Positions 1 to 11,455 of a stretch of 64,000 nt of DNA are shown piece by piece. Numbering within the stretch: position 1 is the stretch's first letter; the number at the start of each line of letters is the position of its first letter. The notes under the pieces were generated by a model. It was not told where the DNA came from, made no database searches, and was given only the letters and a program-made list of their open reading frames with translations. Source of the stretch: Erythroxylum novogranatense (lineage: Eukaryota > Streptophyta > Magnoliopsida > Malpighiales > Erythroxylaceae); assembly GCA_029891385.1 (NCBI GenBank), contig CM057232.1:66339824-66403823 (forward strand), written 5' to 3'. The position numbers and the translations under genes are program-made.

Positions 1-9
1 TTAGGTTGA

Positions 10-600
10 TTGAAGATGTCGACTAGTGTGAACCTACGCTCACTTATGGATACAAACAAATTAACTGGACGAATTTTCTTGGTAGCTGCGAAATCGAGAA
101 TTGTTCTCGGATCCGAAGATCTTGGATACATCCTTGATTTTCCGCTACGATCCACTACGAAGGAGCTTGATGATGATCGAGAGGCATATCGTAAAGCATC
201 TCAAAGGCGGTGACATAGCTACATGCATTATGCTTGCATCGATGTCACTGAGCTGCAAAAGCGACGCGAGTCTATGGATGCTCATACGATGATGTTTCAT
301 CTACGAGTTGTTTGATGAGCAAGCTCGGTCCGAGCAGTTCGAGACCTCAAGATTGCTCTTTACAACGAAGATGACTCTGGTTCATCTGCGGTGCAATATG
401 CATTGAAGATGAATGGCTATATTGAGAGGTTGGCGGTCTTAGGTTTTGTGATGGATTGAGTTAAGTATAGACTTGATTCTTGTTGGCTTATCGGATAGTT
501 ATTCACGGTTTGTGTTGAACTATCGGATGAACAAATATCCTCCACAATTCGAGTGATCAACATACTCAAGGCAATGAACAATTTGTCAAGCAAGATAGCA
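10..600 (+). pseudogene. Gag (UBN2-type) of copia element A, frameshifted
   Basis: Begins MSTSVNLRSLMDTNKLTG, the typical start of plant copia Gag, from the second ATG at 16. The reading frame then breaks several times. Later pieces in other frames match B's Gag: a stretch around 290-560 corresponds to B residues such as YIERLVVLGFV and a segment ending YRMNKYPP. Gag would form the virus-like particle in the cytoplasm. No intact frame longer than about 70 codons remains, so it is a relic. Confidence 0.8.
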
Positions 601-1340
601 AGGCGTTGCTATTGGTGGATTCTTCTTCCTCGCTTCGAAAAGGAAGCGAAGAAGAAAAAGGCTCGAAGCGAAAGGAAGTGCAGCGAAAGGCAAGAAGAAG
701 ACCAAAGATACTGCACCAAAAGGTACACGCTTCCATTCGCGGTAAGGCGGTCATTGGGGCGTAGCTGCAAAGTCTATCTGGAAGAAGCGAAGCGAAGAAG
801 GCATCGGTTGCCTCGACTTCTTGGTATGTTTGTCATTGAGGTTATCTTGTTTCGATCATAACATATGGGTATTAGATACGGTTGTGGCTCACACATATGC
901 AATGATATCACGGGCCTCGAGGGACGATGGCGACTCATAAAGGGAGAAATGGACTGCGTGTTGGCAATGGAGCAAGAGTTCTTTGCATTAAGCGTAGGAA
1001 CTTATGTTTTGACACTCCTGAGTGGGCTTGTACTTAACTTGGATGATTGTTATTTTGTACCCGTGTTAACAAAGAACATATTATACATTTCTTGTTTAAA
1101 TAGATTTGGTTTCCATTTGTCTTTTTGGTAACAATGGTTTGTTCTATTAGTTCAAATGGAATGCTTTATAGTCTTGGTACATTATGCAATGGTATATACA
1201 TATTAGATATGTCACATCCGATTATGAATGTCAATGGCGCTAAAAGACATAAAGAGATAATTTAAAATCAACTTACTTATGGCATTATGCGCTTGGCCAT
1301 ATAAATGAGAGGCGCATCGCTAAGCTCCTGAGAGTGGAAG
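601..1340 (+). pseudogene. Nucleocapsid linker, protease and GAG-pre-integrase remnant of element A
   Basis: A lysine/arginine-rich stretch at 640-720 is the basic Gag tail. The aspartic protease core follows at about 866-910. It should read WVLDTGCGSHICND, but a missing base inside the DTG codons splits it: WVLDT is in one frame and GCGSHICND in another. The GAG-pre-integrase motif LWHYALGHINERRIAKL lies at about 1277-1330. The protease would mature the polyprotein, and the broken active site rules out function. Confidence 0.8.
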
Positions 1341-2190
1341 TTTAGGGTCATTTGATTATGAATCATATGACATATGTGAATCTTGTTTGTTAGGCAAGAT
1401 GACTAAGTTACCTTTAAGGGAAAGGGTGAGCGGCGATTGGATTATTAGACCTAATACATTCGGATGTATGTGGTCGATGTCCATCCATGCGAAGTGGTTG
1501 TCATTACTTCATTACCTTTAACGATGATTATTCTCGATATGGGTACATGTATCGATGAGATACAAATCTGAAGCGTTTGAAAAGTTCAAACAATTGAAAT
1601 GAAGTAGAAAAACAACTTGGTAAAAGTATCAAAACATTACGATCCGATCGTGGTGGTGAATACTTAGACCAAGAGTTTTGGATTATCTCGGAGATAATGG
1701 GATTTTATCTCGATGGACTCCTCCTTACACCCACAAAGATAATGGTGTGGCGAAAGGAGAAATCGAACCTTGTTGGACATGAGTACGATCTATGATGGGC
1801 TTTACGATTACGAAAATCCTTTGGGGATATGCACTTGAGGCATTTGTTTACTTGTTAAGCGAGTTCCATCAAAGCGATTGATGTTACTCCATATGAGATG
1901 TGGACTAACAAGAAACCTTATCTTTCTTATTTGAAAGTATGGGGTTGTCACCTTATGTGAAGCGGACAAAGTCGAGATAAGCTTGAAGCAAAATCGACAA
2001 GTGTTTGTTCGTAGGATATCCTAAAGAAACAAGAGGATATCAATTCTACAATCTTGAGGAACAAAAGGTGTTTGTTTGATGCATGCTGTCTTTAGAGAAG
2101 AGTTTCTTTTACAAGAAGGCGGTGGGAGCGAATTGAGCTTGAAGAAGTTCAAGATGCTCGACGACGAGCCTTGAATCATTCTGAACTGAA
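1341..2190 (+). pseudogene. Integrase core remnant of element A
   Basis: Pieces of the rve integrase core are visible in changing frames: HSDVCGRC near 1456 (first catalytic Asp), DDYSRYGY near 1520 (second Asp), and NGVA near 1744, where the catalytic Glu should follow. One base is missing right after NGVA, so the canonical ERRNRT is out of frame. Element B carries the same loss. Downstream pieces match the usual C-terminal part (YLLS, then GYPKETRGYQFYN near 2010-2050). Confidence 0.8.
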
Positions 2191-3085
2191 ACTGTGACTC
2201 ATGCAGATGAGGTAACAGTTCGACCTTCTACTTCACCACGAAACTTCGTGGGTCAAGTAGGATCGCTCTGTTCCAGAGATATGGATTTCGTGAGTGAGCA
2301 GAATGACGTGTTGCTCATAGAGGATGATGAGCCTACCACCTATGAAGAGGTTCTGAAGAGTTCAGAATCTGAAAAATGGCTTCGTGCCATGAAATCTGAA
2401 ATGGATTCCATGTATGAAAACCAAGTATGGACTTTGGTTGATGCACCTGAAGGGATAAAACCTATAGGGTGCAAATGGGTTTCAAGAAGAAAACCGACAT
2501 GGATGGTAATGTAATTACCTATAAAGCAAGGCTTGTGGCCAAAGGCTTTCGTCAAAGACAAGGAGTTGACTATGACGAGACCTTCAGTCCAGTGGCAATG
2601 CTTAAATCCATTAGGATACTCCTAGCCATTGCCGCTCATTATGATTATGAGATATGGCAAATGGATGTGAAGACGACTTTCTGAATGGAAATCAGGTGAG
2701 GATGTGTACGTGACACAACACGAGGGCTTCATTTCGATGGCGAAAAGGTATGCAAGCTTGAAATCCATTTATGGATTGAAGCAAGCATCCAGAGTTGGAA
2801 TATCCGTTTTGATGAGGCGATCAAAGAGTTTGGTTTCTCACAAAATCCGGATGAACAACGTAATGTACAAGAAGGTTAATGGGCTGCAATCGTATTCCTT
2901 GTGTTATATGTAGATGACATATTGTTGCTAGGAAGCGATGTCTCAATGTTGCAATCGGTAAAAGTTTGGTTGTCCAAACACTTTGCCATGAAAGACCTTG
3001 GAGAAGCAACTTATATCCTTGGGATAAAGATTTATAGAGATAGATCTAAGAGGTTGCTTGGTCTTTCACGGTCAGCGTCATAGAC
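2191..3085 (+). pseudogene. Copia reverse transcriptase remnant of element A
   Basis: The longest readable part of A. It starts with EKWLRAMKSEMDSMYENQ and continues through NQVWTLVDAPEG, PIGCKWV, ARLVAKGF and YDETFSPVAMLKSIR, all hallmarks of plant copia RT. The frame shifts near 2480 and again near 2680, where VKT-F is followed by a stop. The catalytic box LYVDDILLLGSDV lies at about 2903-2940 and is intact. The enzyme would copy element RNA into cDNA in cytoplasmic particles. Confidence 0.88.
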
Positions 3086-3835
3086 AAGGTGCTAAAGAGG
3101 TTTAGCATGGAGCAATCCAAGAGGTTTCTTCCCATTACTCATGGGATAACACTCTCGAAGTCTATGTGTCCTCGGACACGGGGCGAGAGGATGCGTATGA
3201 ATATGATCCGTATCGTCTGCGTAGGATCTATTATATCGCATATGCTATATACGAGACCCGATGTATCATATGCTCTAAGTATTCTGACGGATACCAATCG
3301 GATCTGGTGAGGTCCTTTGGGTGGTTGTCGAGAATATCCTTAAGTACTTGCGAAGAACTAAGGATGTTTTCTTGATATATGGAGATGGAAATCTCAGTGG
3401 CGAACATCTGATGCGATTTTCAATCGATAAGGGCGACTCGAGTCCCAATCAGGTTACGTTTTCACACTAAATGGCGGAGCGGTCGGTTGGAAGAGTTCCA
3501 AAGCGAGGCGGCTGCGATTCAACGGCCAAGCGAGTACATTGCGGCATCGGATGCAGCAAAGGAAGCCGTTTGGATCGAAGTTCATTCTTGAACTTGGTGT
3601 GGTTCTAGGCATGATGGACCCATTCGGTTGTATTGTGACAACAATGGAGCTATTCTTGTGACGAAAGAACCAAGGTCTCATCGGCGATCCAAACACGTAC
3701 TCGCCGATACCATTTGATTCGGAGATCATTGCTCGGTGATGTCACGATAGAGAATTCCACAGGCGAGAATATTGCCGATCCGTTGACAAAGCCATTGTCA
3801 CGGAAGAGTTTTGATTCTCATGTACTTTCGCTTAT
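3086..3835 (+). pseudogene. RNase H domain remnant of element A
   Basis: Copia RNase H signatures appear in broken frames: TRPDVSYALS near 3260, EYIAASDAAKEAVWI near 3530-3575, and IADPLTKPLS near 3774-3805, the usual C-terminus of the polyprotein. Several stops and shifts separate them. The polypurine tract follows about 35 bases further on. Confidence 0.82.
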
Positions 3836-3867
3836 GGTATTAGATACCAAGGCGATTGGCTTTAGGT

Positions 3868-3878
3868 CAGTGGGAGGT
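3868..3878 (+). other. Polypurine tract of element A
   Basis: The purine-rich run CAGTGGGAGGT directly abuts the TG that starts the 3' LTR at 3879. This is the expected plus-strand priming site for reverse transcription. Confidence 0.8.
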
Positions 3879-5704
3879 TGTTAGAGTAGTGCCTAAAGGC
3901 AATCCCTTTAGCGCATTTTGTTCATAGTCATGTATGAGGCGTTATGAATAAATAAAGCAAAGGCATTTTCATTTATTTGATATTCATTTTATTATGAATT
4001 GATAGTGATCTTTAATCAAATTTATGAAGTCCATGATATATGACATAGCATGAAGGAAATTATGATGTGATCATACTCTGAGATTCCTATCATGTGCAAT
4101 TATGTCGATCTAAATTATCCTAGTCATAGGATTAATGAGGCTGGACATCGTTAATCCGGATAGACTAGCACATGTCAAATATCTTGATTGGATCAGCGGT
4201 GGATCTCGGACAATTGTAAATATTGAGATATTTAGATTTGACATGTGGATGCTTACTAGTAGTAAGTACATTGGATGACCTGCCATGAGATCATCACATG
4301 GATGTACTATTCAAATGTCGGTGATAATCTCATCATAGCAATGGTGCAGTATCCTTAGACTTGAGGTACTCGAGGATATCTTGAATCTTGATTACATTTT
4401 GACTCCATTCCTTGTTGCCTTTCGAGGTCGCTCATAGGGTGGTGATTGGAGTGCAGCTTGAGGTATTGAAGGTAATTGAGTAGCCAATAGAGGATTCACC
4501 ATACGTGATAGCGGAAGAGATACCCATAGCCTCTTATCGGGATCATTACTTTGAAGTCTCTGGCGCCGAGACATACATATGTCATGAAGATGGTCTTCAT
4601 GGACATATAAAGTAATGAGTCTAGGGCGAGATCTGATTACACTTGGACTAGATTTGATTTAATCGCCTAGTAAGAGTTGACACATTGCCCATACTCAAAC
4701 CAAGTGGGGTATAGCATGGTGAAAGGACGAATTGCACGCAGAATTGTCTATGGAAGGGTTCGTGATATGGTTTCATTAGTCAAACCAATTACTTTCCGGT
4801 CAATTGGGGTCATGATGTGTTGCTAGATACCGCTCATGACTTGCTTAGATTAAGTGTTAATCTAAGGGCCAACATAACCGGAACCTAATGGGTCACACGC
4901 ATAAGAGTGACTCGGACAATCAGAAATAGTTTGGACGGAGATCCGATATCCGGAGAGCAATAGGATTAAATGGATCCCGATGAGATTGGGATATGTCCCG
5001 ATGTGATCGCGACATCGACATTGCTTGAAAAGGGTCTCCGCGATTTTTCACGGCCGAGGGCCCTAGAGTTTAGTAGGATCAATTCCAGCTTGATGGACCA
5101 CTTCAGCAATTATATATATTAATTAATTAAGTAAATAATTAATTAATTATATATATATAAGATGATTTTCGTGGAACCATTTTAAATGGAGAAGAAGATG
5201 GTTGAAAAGTCAAATATAATGATTATTTGACATTTCAAGGCATATTTAAGCCTTCTACGTGGATCACTCTACACCAAGCCTTTCATATTGTGTTTTAAGT
5301 GTTAAAACATATATAAGAAGGTGAATGAAGATGGCTTGCACGGTTGGTTGATGGAGAAAATCGATGGCTTAAGTGTTAAGCCTTAAAACTTGGTTTTCCA
5401 TCTTCTTCCTCTCTTCCATTCAAGTTGGATTCTTCTTCTCCAAGGCTTCAATTGGTCATCTCCACTTGCTCTCCAAGGCTAAGGTAAGAGCTAGCACTCT
5501 TTTCTTTAGTCTAGCTATTCCCGGTCAAAAGAGTTTGTCCGGTTAGGTTTTCCGACCTCTGCGTGGATACCGTTAGAGACGGTCTCCTTTGTCGTTATGG
5601 TTTGATTGTGTATACATACACATGGATCCTGGCTTTGGAATGTCCCGACTTAAAATTTTAATTCCGCACTGGGCATGTGATGCCCACCCCGGGATTTTCC
5701 TACA
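3879..5704 (+). repeat. 3' LTR of element A (1826 bp)
   Basis: Starts TGTTAGAGTAGTGCC and ends GGGATTTTCCTACA, a TG...CA pair. It is a near-complete match, in reverse orientation, to the 1830-bp LTR of B at 12592-14421. An AT-rich palindromic block sits at 5110-5160. Several short ORFs inside it are not conserved as proteins. Confidence 0.9.
5110..5160. repeat. AT-rich palindromic block in the A-family LTR
   Basis: A run of TTAATTAA and TATATA units forms an imperfect inverted repeat around the centre GTAAAT. The same block is in the LTR of B at about 13144-13188. It may act as a TATA-rich promoter or as a polymerase-slippage hotspot; the sequence alone does not decide. Confidence 0.6.
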
Positions 5705-6762
5705 TGTCCGAAACTATTTTACAGATTCTCCGAGTCACTCTTATGCGTGTGACCCATTAGGTTCCCTACATGTTGGCCACTTAGATTAACACTTAATCTA
5801 AGCAAGTCATAGCGGTATCTAGCAACACATCATGACCTCCAATTGACCGGAAAGTAATTGGTTTGACTAATGAAACCATATCACTAACCCTTCCATAGAC
5901 AATTATCGGCAATTCATCCTTTCACCATACTATACCCCACTTGGTTTGAGTATGGGCAATGTGTCAACTCTTACTAGACCGATCGATCAAATCTAGTCCA
6001 AGTGTAATTAGTTCTCGCCCTAGACTCATTACTTTATATGTCCATGAAGACCATCTTCATGACATATGTATGTCTCCGCCAGAGACTTCAAAGTAATGAT
6101 CCCGATAAGAGGCTACGGGTATCTCTTCGCTATAATGTATGGTGAATCCTCTATTGGCTACTCAATTACCTTCAATACCTCAAGTCGCACTCCAATCACC
6201 ACCCTATGAGCGACCTCTCGAAAGGCAACAAGGAATGGAGTCAAAGCACGTAATCAAGATCTAAGATATCCTCGAGTACCTCAAGTCTAAGGATACTTGC
6301 ACCATTGCATGATGAGATTATCACCGACATTTGTATAGACATCCATGTGATGATCTCATAGAGTCATCCAATGTACTTACTACCACTAGTAAGCATCCAC
6401 ATGTCAAATCTAAATATCTCAATATTTACGCTTCGAGATCCACCGCTGATCAAATCAAGGAGTTTGACATGTGTTAGTCTATCCGATTAACGATGTCCAG
6501 CCTCGCTAATCCTATGACTAGGATAATTTAGATAATCACATAATTGCATATGATAGAATCTCAGTAGTATGATCGCATCATAATTTCCTTCATGCTATGT
6601 CGTATCGTGGACTTCATTAATTTGATTAAAGATCACTATCAATTCATAATAAATGAACATCAAATAAATGAAATATGCCTTGCTTTATTTATTCATAAAG
6701 TCTGTACACGACTATGAACAAAATGCGCTAAAGGGGATTACCTTTTAGGCACTACTTCAACA
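5705..6762 (-). repeat. Truncated 3' LTR of element B
   Basis: Reading leftward it starts TGTTGAAGTAGTGCC at 6762 and follows the B 5' LTR down to a point equivalent to about 13356, where it stops at A's LTR terminus. The polypurine tract lies just right of it, at 6763-6776 on this strand. Confidence 0.85.
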
Positions 6763-6789
6763 ATCTCCCACTGACCTAAAGCCAATCGC

Positions 6790-7560
6790 CTTTGGTATCT
6801 AATACCATGTCGAGTACATGAGAATCAAAATTCTTCCGTGGCAACGGCTTTGTCAACGGATCAGCAATGTTCTCGCTCAGGAATTCTCTATCAGACATCA
6901 CCGAGCAATGATCTCCGAATCAAATGGTATCATGAGTACGGTTTGATCACTGATGAGACCTTGGTTCTTTCGTCAAGAATAGCTCCATTGTTGTCACAAT
7001 ACAATCAGATGGGTCCATCACAACTAGGAACCACACCAAGTTCGTAAATGAACTTCGATCCAAATCGCTTCTTTCACGCATCCGATGCCGCAATGTACTC
7101 GCTTCTTTCTTTGAATCAGCAGCCGCCTCCTATTTGGAACTCTTCCAACCGATCGCTCCGCCATTTAGTGTGAAAACATAACCTGATTGGGACCTCGAGT
7201 CGCCCTTATCAGATTGAAAGTCGGCATCAGATGTTCGCCACTGAGATTTCCATCTCCATATATCAAGAAAACATCCTTAGTTCTTCGCAAGTACTTTAGG
7301 ATATTCTCGACAGCCACCCAAAGGACCTCACCAGATCCGATTGGTATTCCGCCAGAACACTTAGAGCATATGATACATCGGGTCTCGTACATAGCATTAC
7401 AGACATGATAGATCCTACCGCAGACGATACGGATCATATTCATACGCATCCTTCTCGCCCCGGTCCGAGGACATAGACTTCGAGAGTGTTATCCCATGAG
7501 TAATGGGAAGAAACCTCTCTTGATTGCTCCATGCTAAACCTCTTTAGCACCTTGTCTATG
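6790..7560 (-). pseudogene. RNase H domain remnant of element B
   Basis: On the reverse strand the C-terminal IADPLTKPLPR is readable near 6825-6860. The ETRCIICSK stretch and the NILKYLRRTKDVFL stretch lie near 7260-7410. Stops and shifts break the frame. It aligns with A positions 3086-3835. Confidence 0.78.
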
Positions 7561-8400
7561 TACGCTGACCGTGAAAGACCACAACCTCTTTGATCTATCT
7601 CTATAGATCTTTATCCCAAGGATATAAGTTGCTTCTCCAAGGTCTTTCATGGAAAATTGTTCGACAACCAAATTTTACCGATTGCAAGATAGAGACATCG
7701 CTTCCTAGTAACAATATGTCATCTACATATAACACAAGGAATACGATCGCAGCTCCATTCACCTTCTTGTACACACGTTGTTCATCCGGATTTTGTGAGA
7801 AACCAAACTCTTTGATTGTCTCATCAAAACGGATATTCCAACTCCTCGGATGCTTGCTTCAATCCATAAATGGATTTCAAGCTTGCATACCTTTTGCCAT
7901 CAATGGAAATGAAGCCCTCAAAGTTGTGTCACGTACACATCCTCACCAGATTTCCATTCGTGAAAGTCGCCTTCACATCCATTTGCCATATCTCATAATC
8001 ATAATGAGCGCAATGGCTAGAGTATCCTAATGGATTTAAGCATTGCTATCGATCAAGGTCTCGCCATAGTCAACTCCTTGTCTTTGACGAAAGCCTTTAG
8101 CCACAAGCCTCGCTTATAGGTAATCACATTACCATCCATGTCGGTTTTCTTGAAACCCATTTGCACCCTATAGGTTTTATCCTTCAGTGCATCAACCAAA
8201 GTCCATACTGGTTTTCATACATGGAATCCATTTCGCATTTCATGGCACGGCCATTTTTCGCATCAACTCTTCGTAACCTCTTCATAGGTGGTAGGCTCAT
8301 CATCCTCATGAGCAATACGTCATTCTGCTCACTCACGAAATCCATATCTCTCGAACAGAGCGATCCTACTTGACCTACGTAATTTCGTGAAGTAGAAGGT
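7561..8400 (-). pseudogene. Copia reverse transcriptase remnant of element B
   Basis: Reverse-strand counterpart of A's RT. The YVDDILLLGS catalytic box is at about 7700-7735, and GCKW plus VDA-type residues lie near 8150-8200. It has more breaks than A's RT and its N-terminal part is shorter. Confidence 0.78.
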
Positions 8401-9320
8401 TGAATCTGCTACCTCATCTGTGATGAGTTACAGCTTCAAAGTTCAGCAATGATCTCAAGGCCTCGTCTCGAAAGCATCTTGAACTTCTTCAAGTTCCACT
8501 TTGCTCCCACCGTCCTCTTTAAAAAACTCTTCTAAAAGACAGATGCATGGAAACAAACACCTTTGTTCCTCAAAGAAAGTAGAATTGATATCCTCTAGTT
8601 TCTTTAGATATCCTACGAACAAAAATTTGTCGATTTTGCTTCAAGCTTATCCGATCAGATCCGCTTCACATAAGCAGACAACCCCATACTTTCAAATAAG
8701 AAAGATAAGGTTTCTTGTTAGTCCACATCTCATACGGAGTAACATCAATCTGCTCGATGGAACTCGCTTAACAAGTAAACAAATGCCTCAAGGCATATCC
8801 CAAAAGGATTTTGGTAATCGGTAAAGCTCATCATAGATCGAACCATGTCCAACAAGGTTCGATTTCTCCTTTCGCCACACCATTGTGTTGTGGTGTGTAA
8901 GGAGGGTCCACCGAGATAAAATCCCATTATCTCTCGAGATAATCCAAAACTTCGGTCTAAGTATTCACCACCACGATCGGATCGTAATGTTTTGATACTT
9001 TTACCAAGTTGTTTTTCTACTTCATTTCAATTGTTTGAACTTTTCAAACGCTTCAGATTTGTATCTCATCGATACAGTACCCATATCGAGAATAATCATC
9101 GATAAAGGTAATGAAGTAACGACAACCACTTCGCATGGATGGACATCGACCACATACATCCGAATGTATTAGGTCTAATAACCAAATGCCGCTCACCCTT
9201 TCCCTTAAAGGTAACTTAGTCATCTTGCCTAATAAATAAGATTCACATGTGTCATATGATTCATAATCAAATGACCCTAAACTTCCACTCTTGTGGAGCT
9301 TAGCGATGCCTCTCATTTAT
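8401..9320 (-). pseudogene. Integrase remnant of element B
   Basis: Readable reverse-strand pieces are RNRTLLDMVRSMMSF at about 8820-8870, and LDLIHSDVCGRCPSM with YFITFIDDYSRYGYC at about 9070-9180. The base missing after NGVA next to the catalytic Glu is the same as in A. The zinc-binding part CESYLLGKM is near 9220. Confidence 0.8.
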
Positions 9321-9790
9321 ATGGCCAAGCGCATAATGCCATAAGTAAGTTGATTTTAAATTATCTCTTTATGTCTTTTAGCCATTGACATTCATAACCG
9401 GATGTGACATATCTAATATGTATATTCCATTGCATAATGTACCAAGACTATAAAGCATTCCATTCGAGCTAATAGAACAAACCATTGTTACCAAAAGACA
9501 AATGGAAACCAAATCTATTTAAACAAGAAATGTATAATATGTTCTTTGTTAACACGGCACAAAATAACAATCATCCAAGTTAAGTACAAGCCCACGGGAG
9601 TGTCAAACATAAGTTCCTACGGCTAATGCAAAGAACCCTTGCTCCATTGCCAACACGCAGTCCACTTCTCCTTTATGAGTCGCCCATCGTCCCCGAGGCC
9701 CCGTGATATCATCATATGTGTGAGCCACAACCAAAGATCTAATACCCAAATGTTATGATCGTAAACAAGATAACCTCAATGACAAACATA
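9321..9790 (-). pseudogene. Protease and GAG-pre-integrase remnant of element B
   Basis: The reverse strand carries the HYALGHINER stretch near 9310-9345. The protease core near 9705-9745 reads WVLDL followed by an out-of-frame GCGSH-like piece. The DTG active site is destroyed here too, but by a different change from that in A. Confidence 0.72.
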
Positions 9791-10606
9791 CCAAGAAGTC
9801 GAGGCACTGATGCCTTCTTCGCTTCGCCTTCCAGATAGACTTTGTAGTTACGCCCAATGACCAGCCTTACCGAATGGAAGCAGTACCTTTTGGTGCAAAT
9901 GCTTGGCCTTCTTCGCCTTTCACTGCACTTCCTTTCGCTTCGAGCCTTTTTCTTCTTCTGCTTTCCTTCTGGAAGCAGAGGAAGAAGAATCCACCAATAG
10001 AACGCTTGCTATCTTGCTTGACAAATTGTTCATCGCTCGAGCGATTGATCACCGAATTGTGGTGGATATTTGTTCATTCGATAGTTCAACACAAACCGTG
10101 AATAACTATCTGACAAACCAACAAGAATTAAGTCTATACTTAACTCGTAATCTATCACAAAACCTAAGACGACCAACCTCTCAATATAGCGATTCATCTT
10201 CAATGCATATTGCATCGCAGATGAACCAGAGTCATCTTCGTAAAGAGCAACCTCGAGGTCTCGAACTGCTCGACCGAGCTTGCTCATCAAACAACTCTCT
10301 AAGATGAAACACAATCGATGAGCATCCATAGACTCGCGGTCGCTTTTGGCAGCTCAGTGACATCGATGCAAGCATAATGCAGTGGCTATGTCACCGCCTT
10401 TTAGATGCTTATTATATGCCTTCCGATCATCATCAAAGCTCCTTCAGAAGTGGATCCTAAGCTAAAAATCAAGGATGTATCCTAGATCCTCGATCTCGAG
10501 AACAATTCTCGATTTCGCAGCCAATCAAGAAAATTCGTCCAGCTTAATTTGTTTCAGATCCATTGAGAGCCAAGATTCACACTAGTCGACATCTTCAATC
10601 AACCTA
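9791..10606 (-). pseudogene. Gag remnant of element B
   Basis: The reverse-strand start near 10600 matches A's start (ATGTCGACTAGTGTGAA). The best surviving piece, at 10030-10329, contains LEVALYEDDSG, AMQYALKMNRYIERL and YRMNKYPPQFG. A basic KKRK-type tail lies near 9900-9970. Frameshifts lie between the pieces. Confidence 0.78.
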
Positions 10607-10780
10607 AACATGTAGAGAGAGAAAGTTAGAATAGAATTAAATGTATGCTCATAAGGACTTAAATGACATACATATGGCTCCCACTAGTTTCAATAGAATC
10701 CATAACCCTCATCATGAATCCAAGAAACAAATGGCACAATGACCCAGTGGGTCGATATCCGACATTGCTAAGAATGACCT

Positions 10781-11073
10781 CGAGGTTAGTTCAACAAGTC
10801 ACCTTAGGTCAATCGGTAGGTATCGGTCATACCAATTGCATCTTTAATGCAACTATCGCCCAGTTATCAACAAATGATGTATGCACATACATCGGGTTAT
10901 CAACACTGATGCGTACATCCGATGTACACTACCCACTTTCGCCTCCGCCCACGCTGACCTTGAGGTTAGCTCAACAAATCAACGCTTCTAGGAAAACCAC
11001 CCATTAATCCGAAAATCATATTTTCATGGTTCAACATATTCAGATAGAGTGAGCTTCGAGGTTAGCTCAACAA
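10781..11073. repeat. Three dispersed copies of a GAGGTTAGCTCAACAA motif
   Basis: Copies at 10781-10797, 10961-10977 and 11057-11073 differ by one or two bases, in an otherwise non-repetitive leader. Each is followed by a short C/A-rich stretch. The role is unknown; they could be remnants of longer diverged tandem units. Confidence 0.6.
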
Positions 11074-11293
11074 CCCAACCCTATAAGAACTCGGTTCTTG
11101 CCATATTAATGGAAGGCGTTAGTTTTCATATTTTAAGTGAGGGATTTTAGGTCTCATCAAATTAATCTCATCCAAGGATCATAGTCACTAAGACTATATG
11201 GTCTCGATTTAGGCATCGCATCAATCACATTGAATTTATACCAAAATCACCCATCATCCCATCTTTGCATGTTATAAGTCAACTTGTATATGT

Positions 11294-11455
11294 ATAAGTT
11301 TACTTATGGTTCTCGTATAAGTTTCCACTTATGCATGTGTAAGTCGACTTGTGTAATCATAGATGAACAAGTCGACTTGTACCATCAGGCAAGTCGACTT
11401 ATTCGCTCACAAGACATCAAATAAGTCGACTTATGAACATATAAGTCGACTTATT
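11294..11455. repeat. AAGTCGACTT palindrome array in the B leader
   Basis: Five exact copies of the 10-bp palindrome start at 11341, 11369, 11391, 11423 and 11443 (start-to-start spacing 28, 22, 32, 20). Two decayed copies precede them (ATAAGTTTACTTAT near 11294 and a similar one near 11319). Spacers differ in sequence. The same palindrome recurs in the LTRs of element D. Confidence 0.85.

Larger units (their letters stand above)
1..5704 (+). mobile_element. Ty1/copia LTR retrotransposon A, 5' part outside window
   Basis: The window opens within a few bases of the gag start of a copia element in forward orientation. Domain order is gag, protease, integrase, reverse transcriptase, RNase H (the Ty1/copia order), then a polypurine tract and one LTR ending CCTACA at 5704. 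The 5' LTR and leader must lie left of the window. Every coding domain is interrupted by frameshifts and stops, so this copy is dead. It is a close copy of element B in opposite orientation, and the two share several lesions. Element A appears to have inserted into the 3' LTR of B. Confidence 0.9.

Noticed and set aside
1..10606. Large inverted repeat as a hairpin (small-RNA) locus
   Set aside because: The arms are explained by two oppositely oriented insertions of one family. There is no spacer or promoter suggesting a dedicated hairpin transcript, though such RNA could arise incidentally.
11341..11452. Palindrome arrays as a CRISPR-like locus
   Set aside because: This is plant nuclear DNA, the repeat is only 10 bp, spacing is uneven, and no cas-like gene exists. 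The resemblance is only repeat-spacer alternation.
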